Of a stretch of 64,000 nucleotides of DNA, positions 18,895 to 27,807 are shown one piece after another. Position 1 is the first letter of the stretch; each line of letters begins with the position of its first letter. Source of the DNA: Marinobacter sp. (lineage in GTDB: Bacteria > Pseudomonadota > Gammaproteobacteria > Pseudomonadales > Oleiphilaceae); assembly GCA_018402255.1 (NCBI GenBank), contig JAGYIS010000005.1, positions 62,001 to 126,000 on the forward strand, written 5' to 3'. The notes under the pieces are model-generated. The model saw nothing but the letters and a program-made list of their open reading frames with translations, did no database searches and was not told where the DNA came from. The position numbers and the translations under genes are program-made.

Positions 18895-20868
18895 ATGCTT
18901 AATGCCGACGCCCTCAATCAATTGCGCCAGCTGAAAACCGATATCAAAGAGAGCAAGGTGGTACTTCCGGGCACGGTCAAGCCCACCAACGGGCGCTTCG
19001 GCTTTGTGGCTCTGGATGAAGGGCGCGACGTTTTCCTGCCCCCAGAGGAAATGCAAAAGGTACTGCCCGGTGACCGCGTTAACGTCACCGAGCAGGAAGT
19101 GGAAAAGGGCAAAACCCAGGGCGTGGTCGACGAGTTGCTCGAATCCCACCTCACGACTTTTGTTGGCCGCTATCTGGTGAAGGGCAAGGGCCATTTTGTG
19201 GCCCCGGAAACACCGGGCATTAACCGCTGGATTTTCATTCCGCCCAAAGAACGCATGGGTGCCCAGCCGGACGACTTTATCTACTGCCAGATTCACCGCC
19301 ATCCGTTTAAAGACGGCAAAGGTCAGGCCAAGGTACTGCGGGTTATTGGCAAAGCCGGAGAGCCGGGTATCGAGCGGGCCTTCACTCTGGCCAACTTTGA
19401 CCTGGCCGATGCCTGGCCGGAAGAGGTTCAGAAGCAAGCCGACGACCTCAACGAAGACAGCATCCTGGGCCATACCCAGGCGCGGGAAGATCGCACTGGC
19501 CAGCCCTACGTTACCATCGACAGCCCGGGCACCCAGGACATGGACGATGCCCTGATGGCGACGCCGAATGCCACCGGCTGGACCCTCTCCATCGCCATTG
19601 CCGACCCCACCGCGATGATTGATCCCGGCAGCCCGGCCGAAGAAGAAGCCTTCAACCGAGCCACGGCAATCTACTTTCCGGGCGAGCCTCTGCCCATGCT
19701 GCCCGACAGCATCAGTACCCGCCTGTGCTCGTTGATGCCCGACCTGCCCAGGCTGACACTGGTTTGCGATCTGCAAGTCAACAACGACGGCAGTCTGGGC
19801 GACTACAGCTTTCACCAGGCCACGATCAGCTCCAAGGGCAAGCTCAGTTATGAGTTGGTGTCACACCTGATCGAAGGCCGGCAGGATGATGAGATCAAGG
19901 CCCTGCCCGATGAAGTCAGCGATAGCCTGGACCAGTTGCATCAGGTCGCAACCGCTCTGCGTAGATGGCGTGCCGAGCACGCCTTGTTGAGCCAGGACCG
20001 ACCGGAATTCCGCCTGCGTCTGGATGAAAACAAGCGCATCCGCCTGATTGAGCCCTCAGTCCAGAACGAAGCCCACCGTCTTGTGGAAGAATGCATGGTG
20101 GCCGCCAACCGTTGCGCCGCTGATTTCCTGAACCAGCGCGGGAAAGGTCTGTTCATCCAGCACCCGGGCTTGCGCGATGACCGTGCCGACAACATTCGCA
20201 AGTTGCTGGAAAGTCATGCACCGCACCTGACCGATCTGGACGCGAACACCGCTGAAGGCTTCAAGGCCTTGATGAAGCACAGCGAGCAGTTGGAGGCCGA
20301 CGTGCCAATCCGATCCATCCTGGCACGGCAACTGGCCAGGGCTGAACTCGGCTTTGAGGCCGCCCCTCATCAGGGTATGGGGCTGGCTGCTTACACCACG
20401 TTTACCTCACCGCTGCGCAAGTTCTCGGATTTCTATGTGCATCGACTGATCAAATCGGCACTGTGGGACGCCCCGATCAAGGCGCTGAATGTCCAGCAAC
20501 TGGAAGCCCTGCAGGCCACCCAGTTCCGGGCTCGCCAGGCTGCGAACACATTAGAAGCCTGGCTCAAGGCGGATTTCGCCAAGACCTTGCCGGAAGATGC
20601 GATGACAGGCACGATCAACCGCACCATGCCCTCTGGCTTCTTTGTGCGCCTCGACTGCAACGGCCTGGAAGGTTTTGTCAGCTGCAAGGATCTGGACGGC
20701 AAGTACAGTTTTGATCCGATTACCCTGCGCCTTGTGCATAACAAGAATGGCCGCATTTTCCAGCTCGAGCAGCGGGTAACCGTGAGCTTTGTCGGCGTGG
20801 ATGATGAGCGCCGGCAGATCAATTTCAAGCTGCTGGAGGCTGAGGAAATTGCCACCGGCAAGGACTAA
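18895..20868 (+). CDS. rnb: RNase II/R family exoribonuclease (RNB domain)
   Basis: TIDSPGTQDMDDAL, AYTTFTSPLRKFSDFYVHR, C-terminal S1-like. Confidence 0.8.
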   Translation: MLNADALNQLRQLKTDIKESKVVLPGTVKPTNGRFGFVALDEGRDVFLPPEEMQKVLPGDRVNVTEQEVEKGKTQGVVDELLESHLTTFVGRYLVKGKGHFVAPETPGINRWIFIPPKERMGAQPDDFIYCQIHRHPFKDGKGQAKVLRVIGKAGEPGIERAFTLANFDLADAWPEEVQKQADDLNEDSILGHTQAREDRTGQPYVTIDSPGTQDMDDALMATPNATGWTLSIAIADPTAMIDPGSPAEEEAFNRATAIYFPGEPLPMLPDSISTRLCSLMPDLPRLTLVCDLQVNNDGSLGDYSFHQATISSKGKLSYELVSHLIEGRQDDEIKALPDEVSDSLDQLHQVATALRRWRAEHALLSQDRPEFRLRLDENKRIRLIEPSVQNEAHRLVEECMVAANRCAADFLNQRGKGLFIQHPGLRDDRADNIRKLLESHAPHLTDLDANTAEGFKALMKHSEQLEADVPIRSILARQLARAELGFEAAPHQGMGLAAYTTFTSPLRKFSDFYVHRLIKSALWDAPIKALNVQQLEALQATQFRARQAANTLEAWLKADFAKTLPEDAMTGTINRTMPSGFFVRLDCNGLEGFVSCKDLDGKYSFDPITLRLVHNKNGRIFQLEQRVTVSFVGVDDERRQINFKLLEAEEIATGKD

Positions 20869-20944
20869 ACCTGCAGCACTTGAAAAACCAGTGGCGTGGG
20901 CTCACCGTATCTTGTAACAGACAACCCTGTAAGGGAGGTGCACC

Positions 20945-21145
20945 ATGCCCATCAGCCCCCAGGAATTTCTGAAAAAATACGGCTTCGACAAAGAAGATGA
21001 AGAGCGTGATCACAGTCTTCGTGAAAATGCGATGGATCACGCGAAACACCTGAGGCGGCCCCATGCCGGGACTCCCCATGACTGGGAAGAATGGGAGCGC
21101 TACAAGCGCGAACATCCGGATGAGGTGGAAGACGACGAGTCCTGA
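20945..21145 (+). CDS. Small acidic/charged conserved-type hypothetical protein (66 aa)
   Basis: RBS gggagg 8 nt upstream; MPISPQEFLKKYGFDKEDEERDHSLRE... Confidence 0.5.
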   Translation: MPISPQEFLKKYGFDKEDEERDHSLRENAMDHAKHLRRPHAGTPHDWEEWERYKREHPDEVEDDES

Positions 21146-21155
21146 CCCGTTTCGT

Positions 21156-22055
21156 TTACTTGCTCTCAGCCAGTGCACGACTCAGGCGCTCATCCTTGCT
21201 TTGCCATAACTCACCCAGCCAGTCTTTCACATTCCGGCGGTGCTCCGCATCGCTGGCATAGTCCCGCCCTTTCAGGTGCTCCGGAATCGCCTGGGTGCTG
21301 ATATCCAGCTGAACCTCAGGCACCCGGCCACACATGAAATCCCAGAAGGTGGGCGCACCATCCGGGTAGGCAATGGTCACGTCCACCAGAGTGTCGATGG
21401 AGTCGCCCATGGCATCCAGCACAAACGCGACACCGCCGGCTTTGGGCAGCAACAGGTTCTGGTACGGGGACTTCTGCTTGTCGTGTTTGGCTTTGGTAAA
21501 GCGAGTGCCTTCCACAAAGTTCATCACGCTGACCGGGGTGAAGCGGAATTTTTCACAGGCCTTGCGGGTGGCTTTCAGGTCTTCACCGCGCTTTTCCGGG
21601 TGTTTGATCAGGTATTCCCGGGTGTAGCGCTTCATGAACGGGAAATCCAGGCCCCACCAGGCCAGGCCAATCACCGGCACCCAGATCAGCTGCTGTTTGA
21701 GGAAAAACTTGAGAAATGGCGCGCGGCGATTGAACACCCGTTGCATGGCAAAGATATCCACCCAACTCTGATGATTGCTGAGCACCAGATACCAGCTCTC
21801 CCGTTTGAGGTTGTCCGCACCGGTCACCTGCCAGCGGGTGCCGTGAGTCAGTTTCATCCAGCCCGTGTTGCAAGCCACCCAGGACTCCGAGATCCAGATG
21901 ATGACCTTGGTGCACAGCACCCGGAACCCTTTGTGCGGGATGATCAGTTTCAGCACCGCCGGAATGTAAAGCAGCAGGCACCAGAACAGGGTGTTGAGGC
22001 CCAGCAGGATGGAGTTGAGTATTCCGACGACGGGAGCGGGCAAGAAACTGAGCAT
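21156..22055 (-). CDS. Lysophospholipid acyltransferase (PlsC-like, YihG-type)
   Basis: SNHQSWVDIFAMQ (NHx4D), FVEGTRFT; start MLSFLPAPVVGIL at 22055. Confidence 0.75.
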   Translation of the reverse strand: MLSFLPAPVVGILNSILLGLNTLFWCLLLYIPAVLKLIIPHKGFRVLCTKVIIWISESWVACNTGWMKLTHGTRWQVTGADNLKRESWYLVLSNHQSWVDIFAMQRVFNRRAPFLKFFLKQQLIWVPVIGLAWWGLDFPFMKRYTREYLIKHPEKRGEDLKATRKACEKFRFTPVSVMNFVEGTRFTKAKHDKQKSPYQNLLLPKAGGVAFVLDAMGDSIDTLVDVTIAYPDGAPTFWDFMCGRVPEVQLDISTQAIPEHLKGRDYASDAEHRRNVKDWLGELWQSKDERLSRALAESK

Positions 22056-22238
22056 GAGGATCCTGTTTTGATTGTTGTGACCAGAGAGGTCGATATCATA
22101 ACAATGAGATACAGGATTGGGCAGTGGCCTGAAGTGACCATTATGCCGGCCAGATGTGACGGTTTTGCCATGGTACCTGAGCATCAGCCCACTTATCCTA
22201 GTCCGATACAGAGACCTGAAGCACCAACGGAAACCCAC

Positions 22239-23391
22239 ATGCTTAACCCTGTGAAAACTGCCCTCAACCTCACCTCTGATCTGGCCCGCCAGGGCACACT
22301 CTATGCCGGCAACGCCTTTGACCGGGTGTTCCGCGCCGCCAGCCTGGTGCAGGCGGGCCAGACGCCCGTTTGAAACCCTGTACTCAGATGGTTTGGTCAG
22401 CCTGCGCTATTACCCGCCCCTGAAAGAGGATTTCATCGAGCTGGACGATCTGGTGATTCCGGTGGAGCGGACCACCCATCGCACGCCGATCGTGATCATC
22501 CCGCCGCTGGCGGTGAACATGCTGATCTACGATCTGTTCCCTCAGCGCAGTCTGGTGCGATTTCTGCGGGCGAAGGGGTTTGAAGTGTATCTGATCGACT
22601 GGGGCACCCCGAAGCGGGAGCACACTCACTACAACATGCACACCTATGTGGCGGAGTTACTGCCGGCGTATCTCAACCGGGTGCGGGAGCACAGCGGCGA
22701 GCAGGAGCTGTCGCTGCATGGCTGGAGTATGGGCGGCATGTTCACGCTGTTTTACTCTGCCCTGAGCAAGGACCAGCACATTCGCAACGCCATTGTTCTG
22801 GGCCTGCCCATCGACAGCCATGCCTCCGGTGCCATTGGCTGGATGTACCAGCGCATTGCGGATGTGGCTGGGGTGGTGCGCAAACGCACGGGGTTTCAGT
22901 TGCACAGTATGAAACCACACTGGTTTCACACACCGGGCTGGGCCAACACCATCGGCTTCAAGCTGAGTAATCCCGTTGGCAGCGTGATGGGCTACTGGGA
23001 GCTGATTGTGCGCCTGGGGGATCGGGAGTTTGTCACCAATCATGCCACCACGTCGGCGTTTCTGGACCGGATGGTGGCGTACCCTGGCGGGATCATTCAG
23101 GACACGGTGGTGCGGGTGTGGATCGATAATCAGCTGGCAAAGGGGCAGATCCAGATCGGCGACGATTTCGCGCGGCTGGAGAATGTGAATGCCAACTTAC
23201 TCGCAATTGCTGGCCAGGAGGATACCTTGGCAACGCCGGGGGCGGCGAAGCGGGTGATGGATCATGTCAGCTCCGCGGACAAGACGTTCCGGGTGGCTCC
23301 TGGCGGGCACATGGGGATTCTGGCGGGGAGCAAGGCGCCTAAAGCCTCCTGGCTGGAACTGGCGGAGTGGTTGGCGGCCCGGTCTGACTGA
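22239..23391 (+). pseudogene. Polyhydroxyalkanoate synthase (PhaC)-like alpha/beta hydrolase, frameshifted near 22368
   Basis: MLNPVKTALNLTSDLARQGTLYAGNAFDRVFRAASLVQAGQTP in one frame, FETLYSDGLVSLRYYPP...LSLHGWSMGGMFTL in the next. Confidence 0.7.
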
Positions 23392-23409
23392 TTTTGTTTG
23401 GAGTATGCC

Positions 23410-23522
23410 GGCAAGGGTTGGAGGTCGGGCTTCCAAAACACGCTGTGAATACATCCTTGTACGCTCTGCTCCGCCATCCATGGCTCCGCAAGGTTTTGGA
23501 AGCCCGACCTCCAACCCTTGCC
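23410..23522 (-). repeat. Family-1 twin-GGA hairpin element, copy A
   Basis: Perfect 30-bp arms 23410-23439 / 23493-23522; 53-nt core; - strand core contains gccATGGAtggc and gtacAAGGAtgtat. Confidence 0.9.
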
Positions 23523-23582
23523 TCCGCTGACGCTTGAGTCATCGCTTCAAATAACGGCATTTTCGGTGCTTTTCTCGATTTT

Positions 23583-24254
23583 TCAGAGTTTTTCAAGAAT
23601 TTTCGGGAGCTCAGACAAACTCTCGATCACCGCTGACGGCTCAATGTCCCAGTCTTCAAAAACCTTGTTGGCATCCCGTTTTACCCAGATCGCGGTCAGT
23701 CCTGCGGCTCGGGCACCGATGACGTCCCAGGCGTTGCTGGACACCAGGCACAGTGGCGTGTCCCAGGCGCCGGTGGCGCGGCGGGCGTAGGTGTAAACGG
23801 CCGGGTCGGGCTTGTAGGTTTTGAGGTCGTCGACGGAGACCAGGCCGTCGAACTGAGCCAGCAACTGGTTGTGGCCGAGCACTTTTTCCAGCGCCGGGTA
23901 GCTGCCGTTGGAGAAGGCGAACAGGGGGTATTGGCCTTTCAGTGCCTGCAGGGCCGGTAAGGCATCGTCAAAGGCAGGGAGTGACAGGTAGGCGGCCATG
24001 AGTTGGTCTTCCCGCGCCTTGGTCAGCGCCAGTTGATGCACTGCCATGGCATAACGGAGGGCCTGGCGAGTGCATACACCAAAGTCTTCGTACACTCGCA
24101 TCAGCCCCTTCCGGAACGAAAACTCCAGCTGCTTTTCCCGCCAGAGCGCGGCAACCTCCGCTGCCTGCTCGCCCGCATCCTGCTCAAGCAGTCGGGACAT
24201 GCCCATCGGGTCTACCAGGGTTCCGTAAACATCAAACGCCAGAGTGGTTTTCAT
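23583..24254 (-). CDS. Haloacid dehalogenase type II (HAD superfamily)
   Basis: AFDVYGTLVDPMG, FSNGSYPALEKVL, KPDPAVYTYA, VSSNAWDVIGARAAGL. Confidence 0.85.
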   Translation of the reverse strand: MKTTLAFDVYGTLVDPMGMSRLLEQDAGEQAAEVAALWREKQLEFSFRKGLMRVYEDFGVCTRQALRYAMAVHQLALTKAREDQLMAAYLSLPAFDDALPALQALKGQYPLFAFSNGSYPALEKVLGHNQLLAQFDGLVSVDDLKTYKPDPAVYTYARRATGAWDTPLCLVSSNAWDVIGARAAGLTAIWVKRDANKVFEDWDIEPSAVIESLSELPKILEKL

Positions 24255-24357
24255 GTTTGCTCCTGTTCCGGAGAGTGCGCCTCAATATTGAACGATTACT
24301 CAATTTAAACCAACCGGACTTTAGTGGCAAAACCGCTCAACCAGGCCCGACTCTCTG

Positions 24358-25305
24358 GTGACGTGGCCTCTGCTCTCGCCTAAACTGCCAACCATGAAGC
24401 CCGTTGATATGTTGAACCTGGACCTGAGATCCCTCGCCACCTTCGTTGCCGTTCTGGACGAGGGCGGCGTGTCGCGGGCGGCCGTTCGGTTAGGAGTGAC
24501 CCAGTCGGCGGTAAGCCATACTCTGGAGCGTTTGCGCCAGGCCTTCGGCGACCCTTTGTTTGTGAAATCCGGGCGGGGCATTGTGCCCACGGACTATGCC
24601 CTGCGCACCGGGCCGCATATTCGCCAGTTACTGGATGATCTGCGCACACTGCCCTCGGGGCCGCCGTTTGAGCCGGCGACGGCGGAATTCACCTTTACCA
24701 TTGCTGCCAACGATTACCAGCGGGATCTGCTGCTGCCGGGGCTGCTGAAGACACTTCGGGAGCAGGCCCCGGGCATTCATCTGCAAGTGATCCCGTCCGG
24801 CATTCCCAATGCCGATCTGCTGCGCAAAGAGGCCTGTGATCTGGTGATCAGTCCGTTCGCGCCGGAAACCACGGACATCATGCAGCGGGGTTTGATGGCC
24901 GACCGGATGGTGGTGTTCTACGACCAGAACCACCGTAACGCGCCGGCTGACCTGAAGGATTACATGAACGCCGACCACATCACCGTGCTGTTCGCCACCG
25001 GCGAAAAGCCGGGCCTCGACAGCACCATGGAAGCACGAGGTCTGAAAAGGCGCAGCGTGGTGACGGTCTCAAACTTTTCCGGACTGCCCGAGTTTCTGCG
25101 CGGTACCACACTACTCGCGTCTGCCCCTGAGCGCATGAGCACCCAGCTAATGCGCGACTTTGCCTACGTGCCCCTGCCATTCCAGTACAACCCCTTCACC
25201 CTTTTGATGCTCTGGCACCGCCGCCACCAGACAGACCCCGCCCACCGCTGGGTTCGCAACCAGGTGAACTCGGTGGCAGCCACCATGAACGGCTTGCACG
25301 ATTAA
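24358..25305 (+). CDS. LysR-family transcriptional regulator (start may be 24394)
   Basis: LDLRSLATFVAVLDEGGVSRAAVRLGVTQSAVSHTLERLRQAFGDPLFVKSGRGI. Confidence 0.85.
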   Translation: MTWPLLSPKLPTMKPVDMLNLDLRSLATFVAVLDEGGVSRAAVRLGVTQSAVSHTLERLRQAFGDPLFVKSGRGIVPTDYALRTGPHIRQLLDDLRTLPSGPPFEPATAEFTFTIAANDYQRDLLLPGLLKTLREQAPGIHLQVIPSGIPNADLLRKEACDLVISPFAPETTDIMQRGLMADRMVVFYDQNHRNAPADLKDYMNADHITVLFATGEKPGLDSTMEARGLKRRSVVTVSNFSGLPEFLRGTTLLASAPERMSTQLMRDFAYVPLPFQYNPFTLLMLWHRRHQTDPAHRWVRNQVNSVAATMNGLHD

Positions 25306-25393
25306 TCAATCGATTTCGTTCATGTATGGCATGAAAGGTTACGCCGTTATTTTTCCAGGTTAGTCGTCCTAGACTTCTACTCCGAATGTCGCA

Positions 25394-25504
25394 TGTCAGG
25401 TTGGGGAACGGCTTTCCAAAACCTTGCGGAGCCATGGATGGCGGAGCAGAGCGTACAGGGACGTATTCACAGCGTGTTTTGGAAAGCCGTTCCCCAACCT
25501 GACA
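25394..25504 (+). repeat. Family-1 twin-GGA hairpin element, copy B
   Basis: Perfect 29-bp arms 25394-25422 / 25476-25504; 53-nt core. Confidence 0.9.
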
Positions 25505-25527
25505 CACCACCGAAGTCAGGAATAGAC

Positions 25528-26745
25528 GTGCTCGCACTGACAAGTATCTGGACCACCATCTTACTCGCCGCCGCGGTCGCCCTCGGGCCGATGGCCATTG
25601 ATATGTATCTGCCGGCCTTGCCCCAGATCGGCGCCGACTTTCAAGCCGACACGGGACAGGTCCAGTTCACCCTGAGCATCTATCTGATCGGCTTTGCCCT
25701 CGCCCAACTGGTCTGCGGGCCACTGGCAGACCGCTTCGGTCGCAAACCGGTCATGATCGGCGGCATGTTGCTGTTTGCCCTCGCCAGTATTGGCTGCGCG
25801 CTGGCCAGCAACATCGAAGCATTGCAGTTGTTCCGATTCCTTCAGGCGCTTGGCGGCTCCGCAGGACCAGTACTGGCGCGGGCCATCGTCCGTGACGTAT
25901 ACATCCCCAGAGATGCAGCCAGAATCCTCGCCCTGCTCGCCGGCATGATGGCCCTGGCACCGGCCGTGGCACCCACCTTTGGCGGCCTGATTGTGGCCAC
26001 CATGGACTGGCACTGGATCTTCATCGTCATGGCCGGCTATGCCCTGATCATGGTGGCCGTTATCGCCTTCGGCATCCCCGAACCCCTGCGCCCGGAACAT
26101 CGCCAGCCGTTCCGGTTCTGCCACCTCATGCGCAACTACCGCCGCATCAGCACCGACATGACCTTCATCGGCTACACCCTTACCAGCGCCGCCATCTACG
26201 GCGGTCTGTTCGCCTTCCTGTCCGGCTCCGCTTTCGTGCTAATCGACGTCCTGGGCGTTGCCCCCGAACACTTCGGCCTGTACACCGCCATCACCGCCGG
26301 TGGCTACCTGCTCGGCAACATGGCCTCCATCCGCCTGGCCCGGCGTTACCTACCAGACCAGATCCTGCTCTACGGCCTGGCCACCACCCTCACCGCCGGC
26401 GCCACCATGGCATTGCTTGCCTACCACAACATCTACAGCCCCTGGGCCGTCGTCATCCCCCAGGCCCTGTTCATGGCCGGCACCGGCATGGTCCTGCCCC
26501 AAACCATGGCCGGCGCATTAGCCAACCACCCCACCATGGCCGGCTCCGCCTCCGCCCTGCTCGGCTTCGTCCAGATGGCCGCAGCGGCCGCCGCCGGCGC
26601 CCTCGTCGGCATCCTCCACGATGGCACTCCTTTGATCATGGCCACGATCATCGCTACCTGCGCAGGACTTGGCCTGATTGCTTACCTGTTCCTCGTTCAG
26701 CGCTACCCGGCTCCGGGTTTTGAAGCACAGGGTGCTTCAAATTAA
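25528..26745 (+). CDS. Bcr/CflA-type MFS drug transporter
   Basis: LGPMAIDMYLPALPQIGADF...GPLADRFGRKPVMIGG; GTG start at 25528 (longer ORF upstream is the repeat). Confidence 0.8.
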   Translation: MLALTSIWTTILLAAAVALGPMAIDMYLPALPQIGADFQADTGQVQFTLSIYLIGFALAQLVCGPLADRFGRKPVMIGGMLLFALASIGCALASNIEALQLFRFLQALGGSAGPVLARAIVRDVYIPRDAARILALLAGMMALAPAVAPTFGGLIVATMDWHWIFIVMAGYALIMVAVIAFGIPEPLRPEHRQPFRFCHLMRNYRRISTDMTFIGYTLTSAAIYGGLFAFLSGSAFVLIDVLGVAPEHFGLYTAITAGGYLLGNMASIRLARRYLPDQILLYGLATTLTAGATMALLAYHNIYSPWAVVIPQALFMAGTGMVLPQTMAGALANHPTMAGSASALLGFVQMAAAAAAGALVGILHDGTPLIMATIIATCAGLGLIAYLFLVQRYPAPGFEAQGASN

Positions 26746-26807
26746 CGAATCAAATGGATACAACGCGCTAAAACTCTTGCCCTCACCGGGTACCCACGAT
26801 GGTTCGG

Positions 26808-26918
26808 GGTCCGGGTGGGGGGCTTGTTTCCAAAACCTTGCGGAGCCATGGATGGCGGAGCAGAGCGTACACGGATGTATTCACAGCGTGTTTTGGAAAC
26901 AAGCCCCCCATCCGGACC
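26808..26918 (+). repeat. Family-1 twin-GGA hairpin element, copy C
   Basis: 29-bp arms 26808-26836 / 26890-26918 with a single G.T (wobble) position; 53-nt core with gtacACGGAtgtat. Confidence 0.9.
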
Positions 26919-27031
26919 TGCACCGAGGATATAGCTATGCACGGATTAGGGGAAAGGGATGAAAAGTCATCCAAAGTAGACTACACAGAGTAGATTGCAG
27001 AGATCCAAAACCACAAGACAAGGAGCACACC

Positions 27032-27529
27032 ATGAGCAACGTCACCCTGGACGGCAACCCCATCGACGTCAGCGGCAAATTCCCTCAGGTCGGTGAAAAC
27101 GCCGCCCCATTCACCCTCACCAACAGCGGCCTCGAGGAAGTAAAACTCGACAGCTGGGCCGGCAAACGCAAAATTCTTAACATCATCCCCAGCATCGACA
27201 CCGGCGTCTGCGCCGCCAGCACCCGCAAATTCAACGAAAAAGCCGGCAGCCTCGACAACACCGTCGTACTGGTCGTCTCCGCCGACCTGCCCTTCGCCGC
27301 CGCCCGCTTCTGCGGGGCCGAAGGCCTGGACAACGTCGAAACCCTGTCCACCTTCCGTAACTACAGCTTCCAGCAAGACTACGGCGTCGCCATCCAGGAC
27401 GGCCCCCTGGCCGGTCTGTGCGCCCGTGCGGTGGTGGTCCTCGACGAGAACGACAAGGTGCTGCACAGCGAGCTGGTCAGCGAAATCAAAAACGAGCCGG
27501 ATTACGAAGCGGCGTTGAAGGTTCTGTAA
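27032..27529 (+). CDS. tpx: Thiol peroxidase Tpx
   Basis: [35 protein letters not shown]. Confidence 0.9.
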   Translation: MSNVTLDGNPIDVSGKFPQVGENAAPFTLTNSGLEEVKLDSWAGKRKILNIIPSIDTGVCAASTRKFNEKAGSLDNTVVLVVSADLPFAAARFCGAEGLDNVETLSTFRNYSFQQDYGVAIQDGPLAGLCARAVVVLDENDKVLHSELVSEIKNEPDYEAALKVL

Positions 27530-27629
27530 GACATCCCCAGCCGGGTGGTCAGAGCATTCACGCAGCGTCGATTTCGTCTCGGACTACCCGTTCAGAGTTT
27601 GGGCTGCTCCGGAACAGCACCGGTGTCGG

Positions 27630-27742
27630 AGCAGATGGGCGGGATTGTGTTTCTGAAACCTTGCGGAGCCATGGATGGCGGAGCAGAGCGTACAGGGACG
27701 TATTCACAGCGTGTTTCAGAAACACAATCCTGCCCGTCTGCT
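27630..27742 (+). repeat. Family-1 twin-GGA hairpin element, copy D
   Basis: 30-bp arms 27630-27659 / 27713-27742, the two mismatches being wobble-compatible; neck is TGAAAC/GTTTCA rather than CAAAAC/GTTTTG. Confidence 0.9.
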
Positions 27743-27807
27743 TACTCCTAAGCCAGACCTGTTAGAATCCACGCCCAGATTCCAAAACCCAAGGCACCGA
27801 CCCCCAA

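Noticed and set aside
25393-25527. N-terminal extension MSGWGTAFQNLAEPWMAEQSVQGRIHSVFWK of the MFS ORF, and similar peptides (GWRSRAYTDVF, MAEQSVQG...) in ORFs at 23339, 26678, 27418, 35441 and 35604
   Set aside because: These are six-frame translations of the intergenic repeat cores; the same peptide recurs wherever the element lies. Real gene starts are downstream (25528 for the MFS gene).
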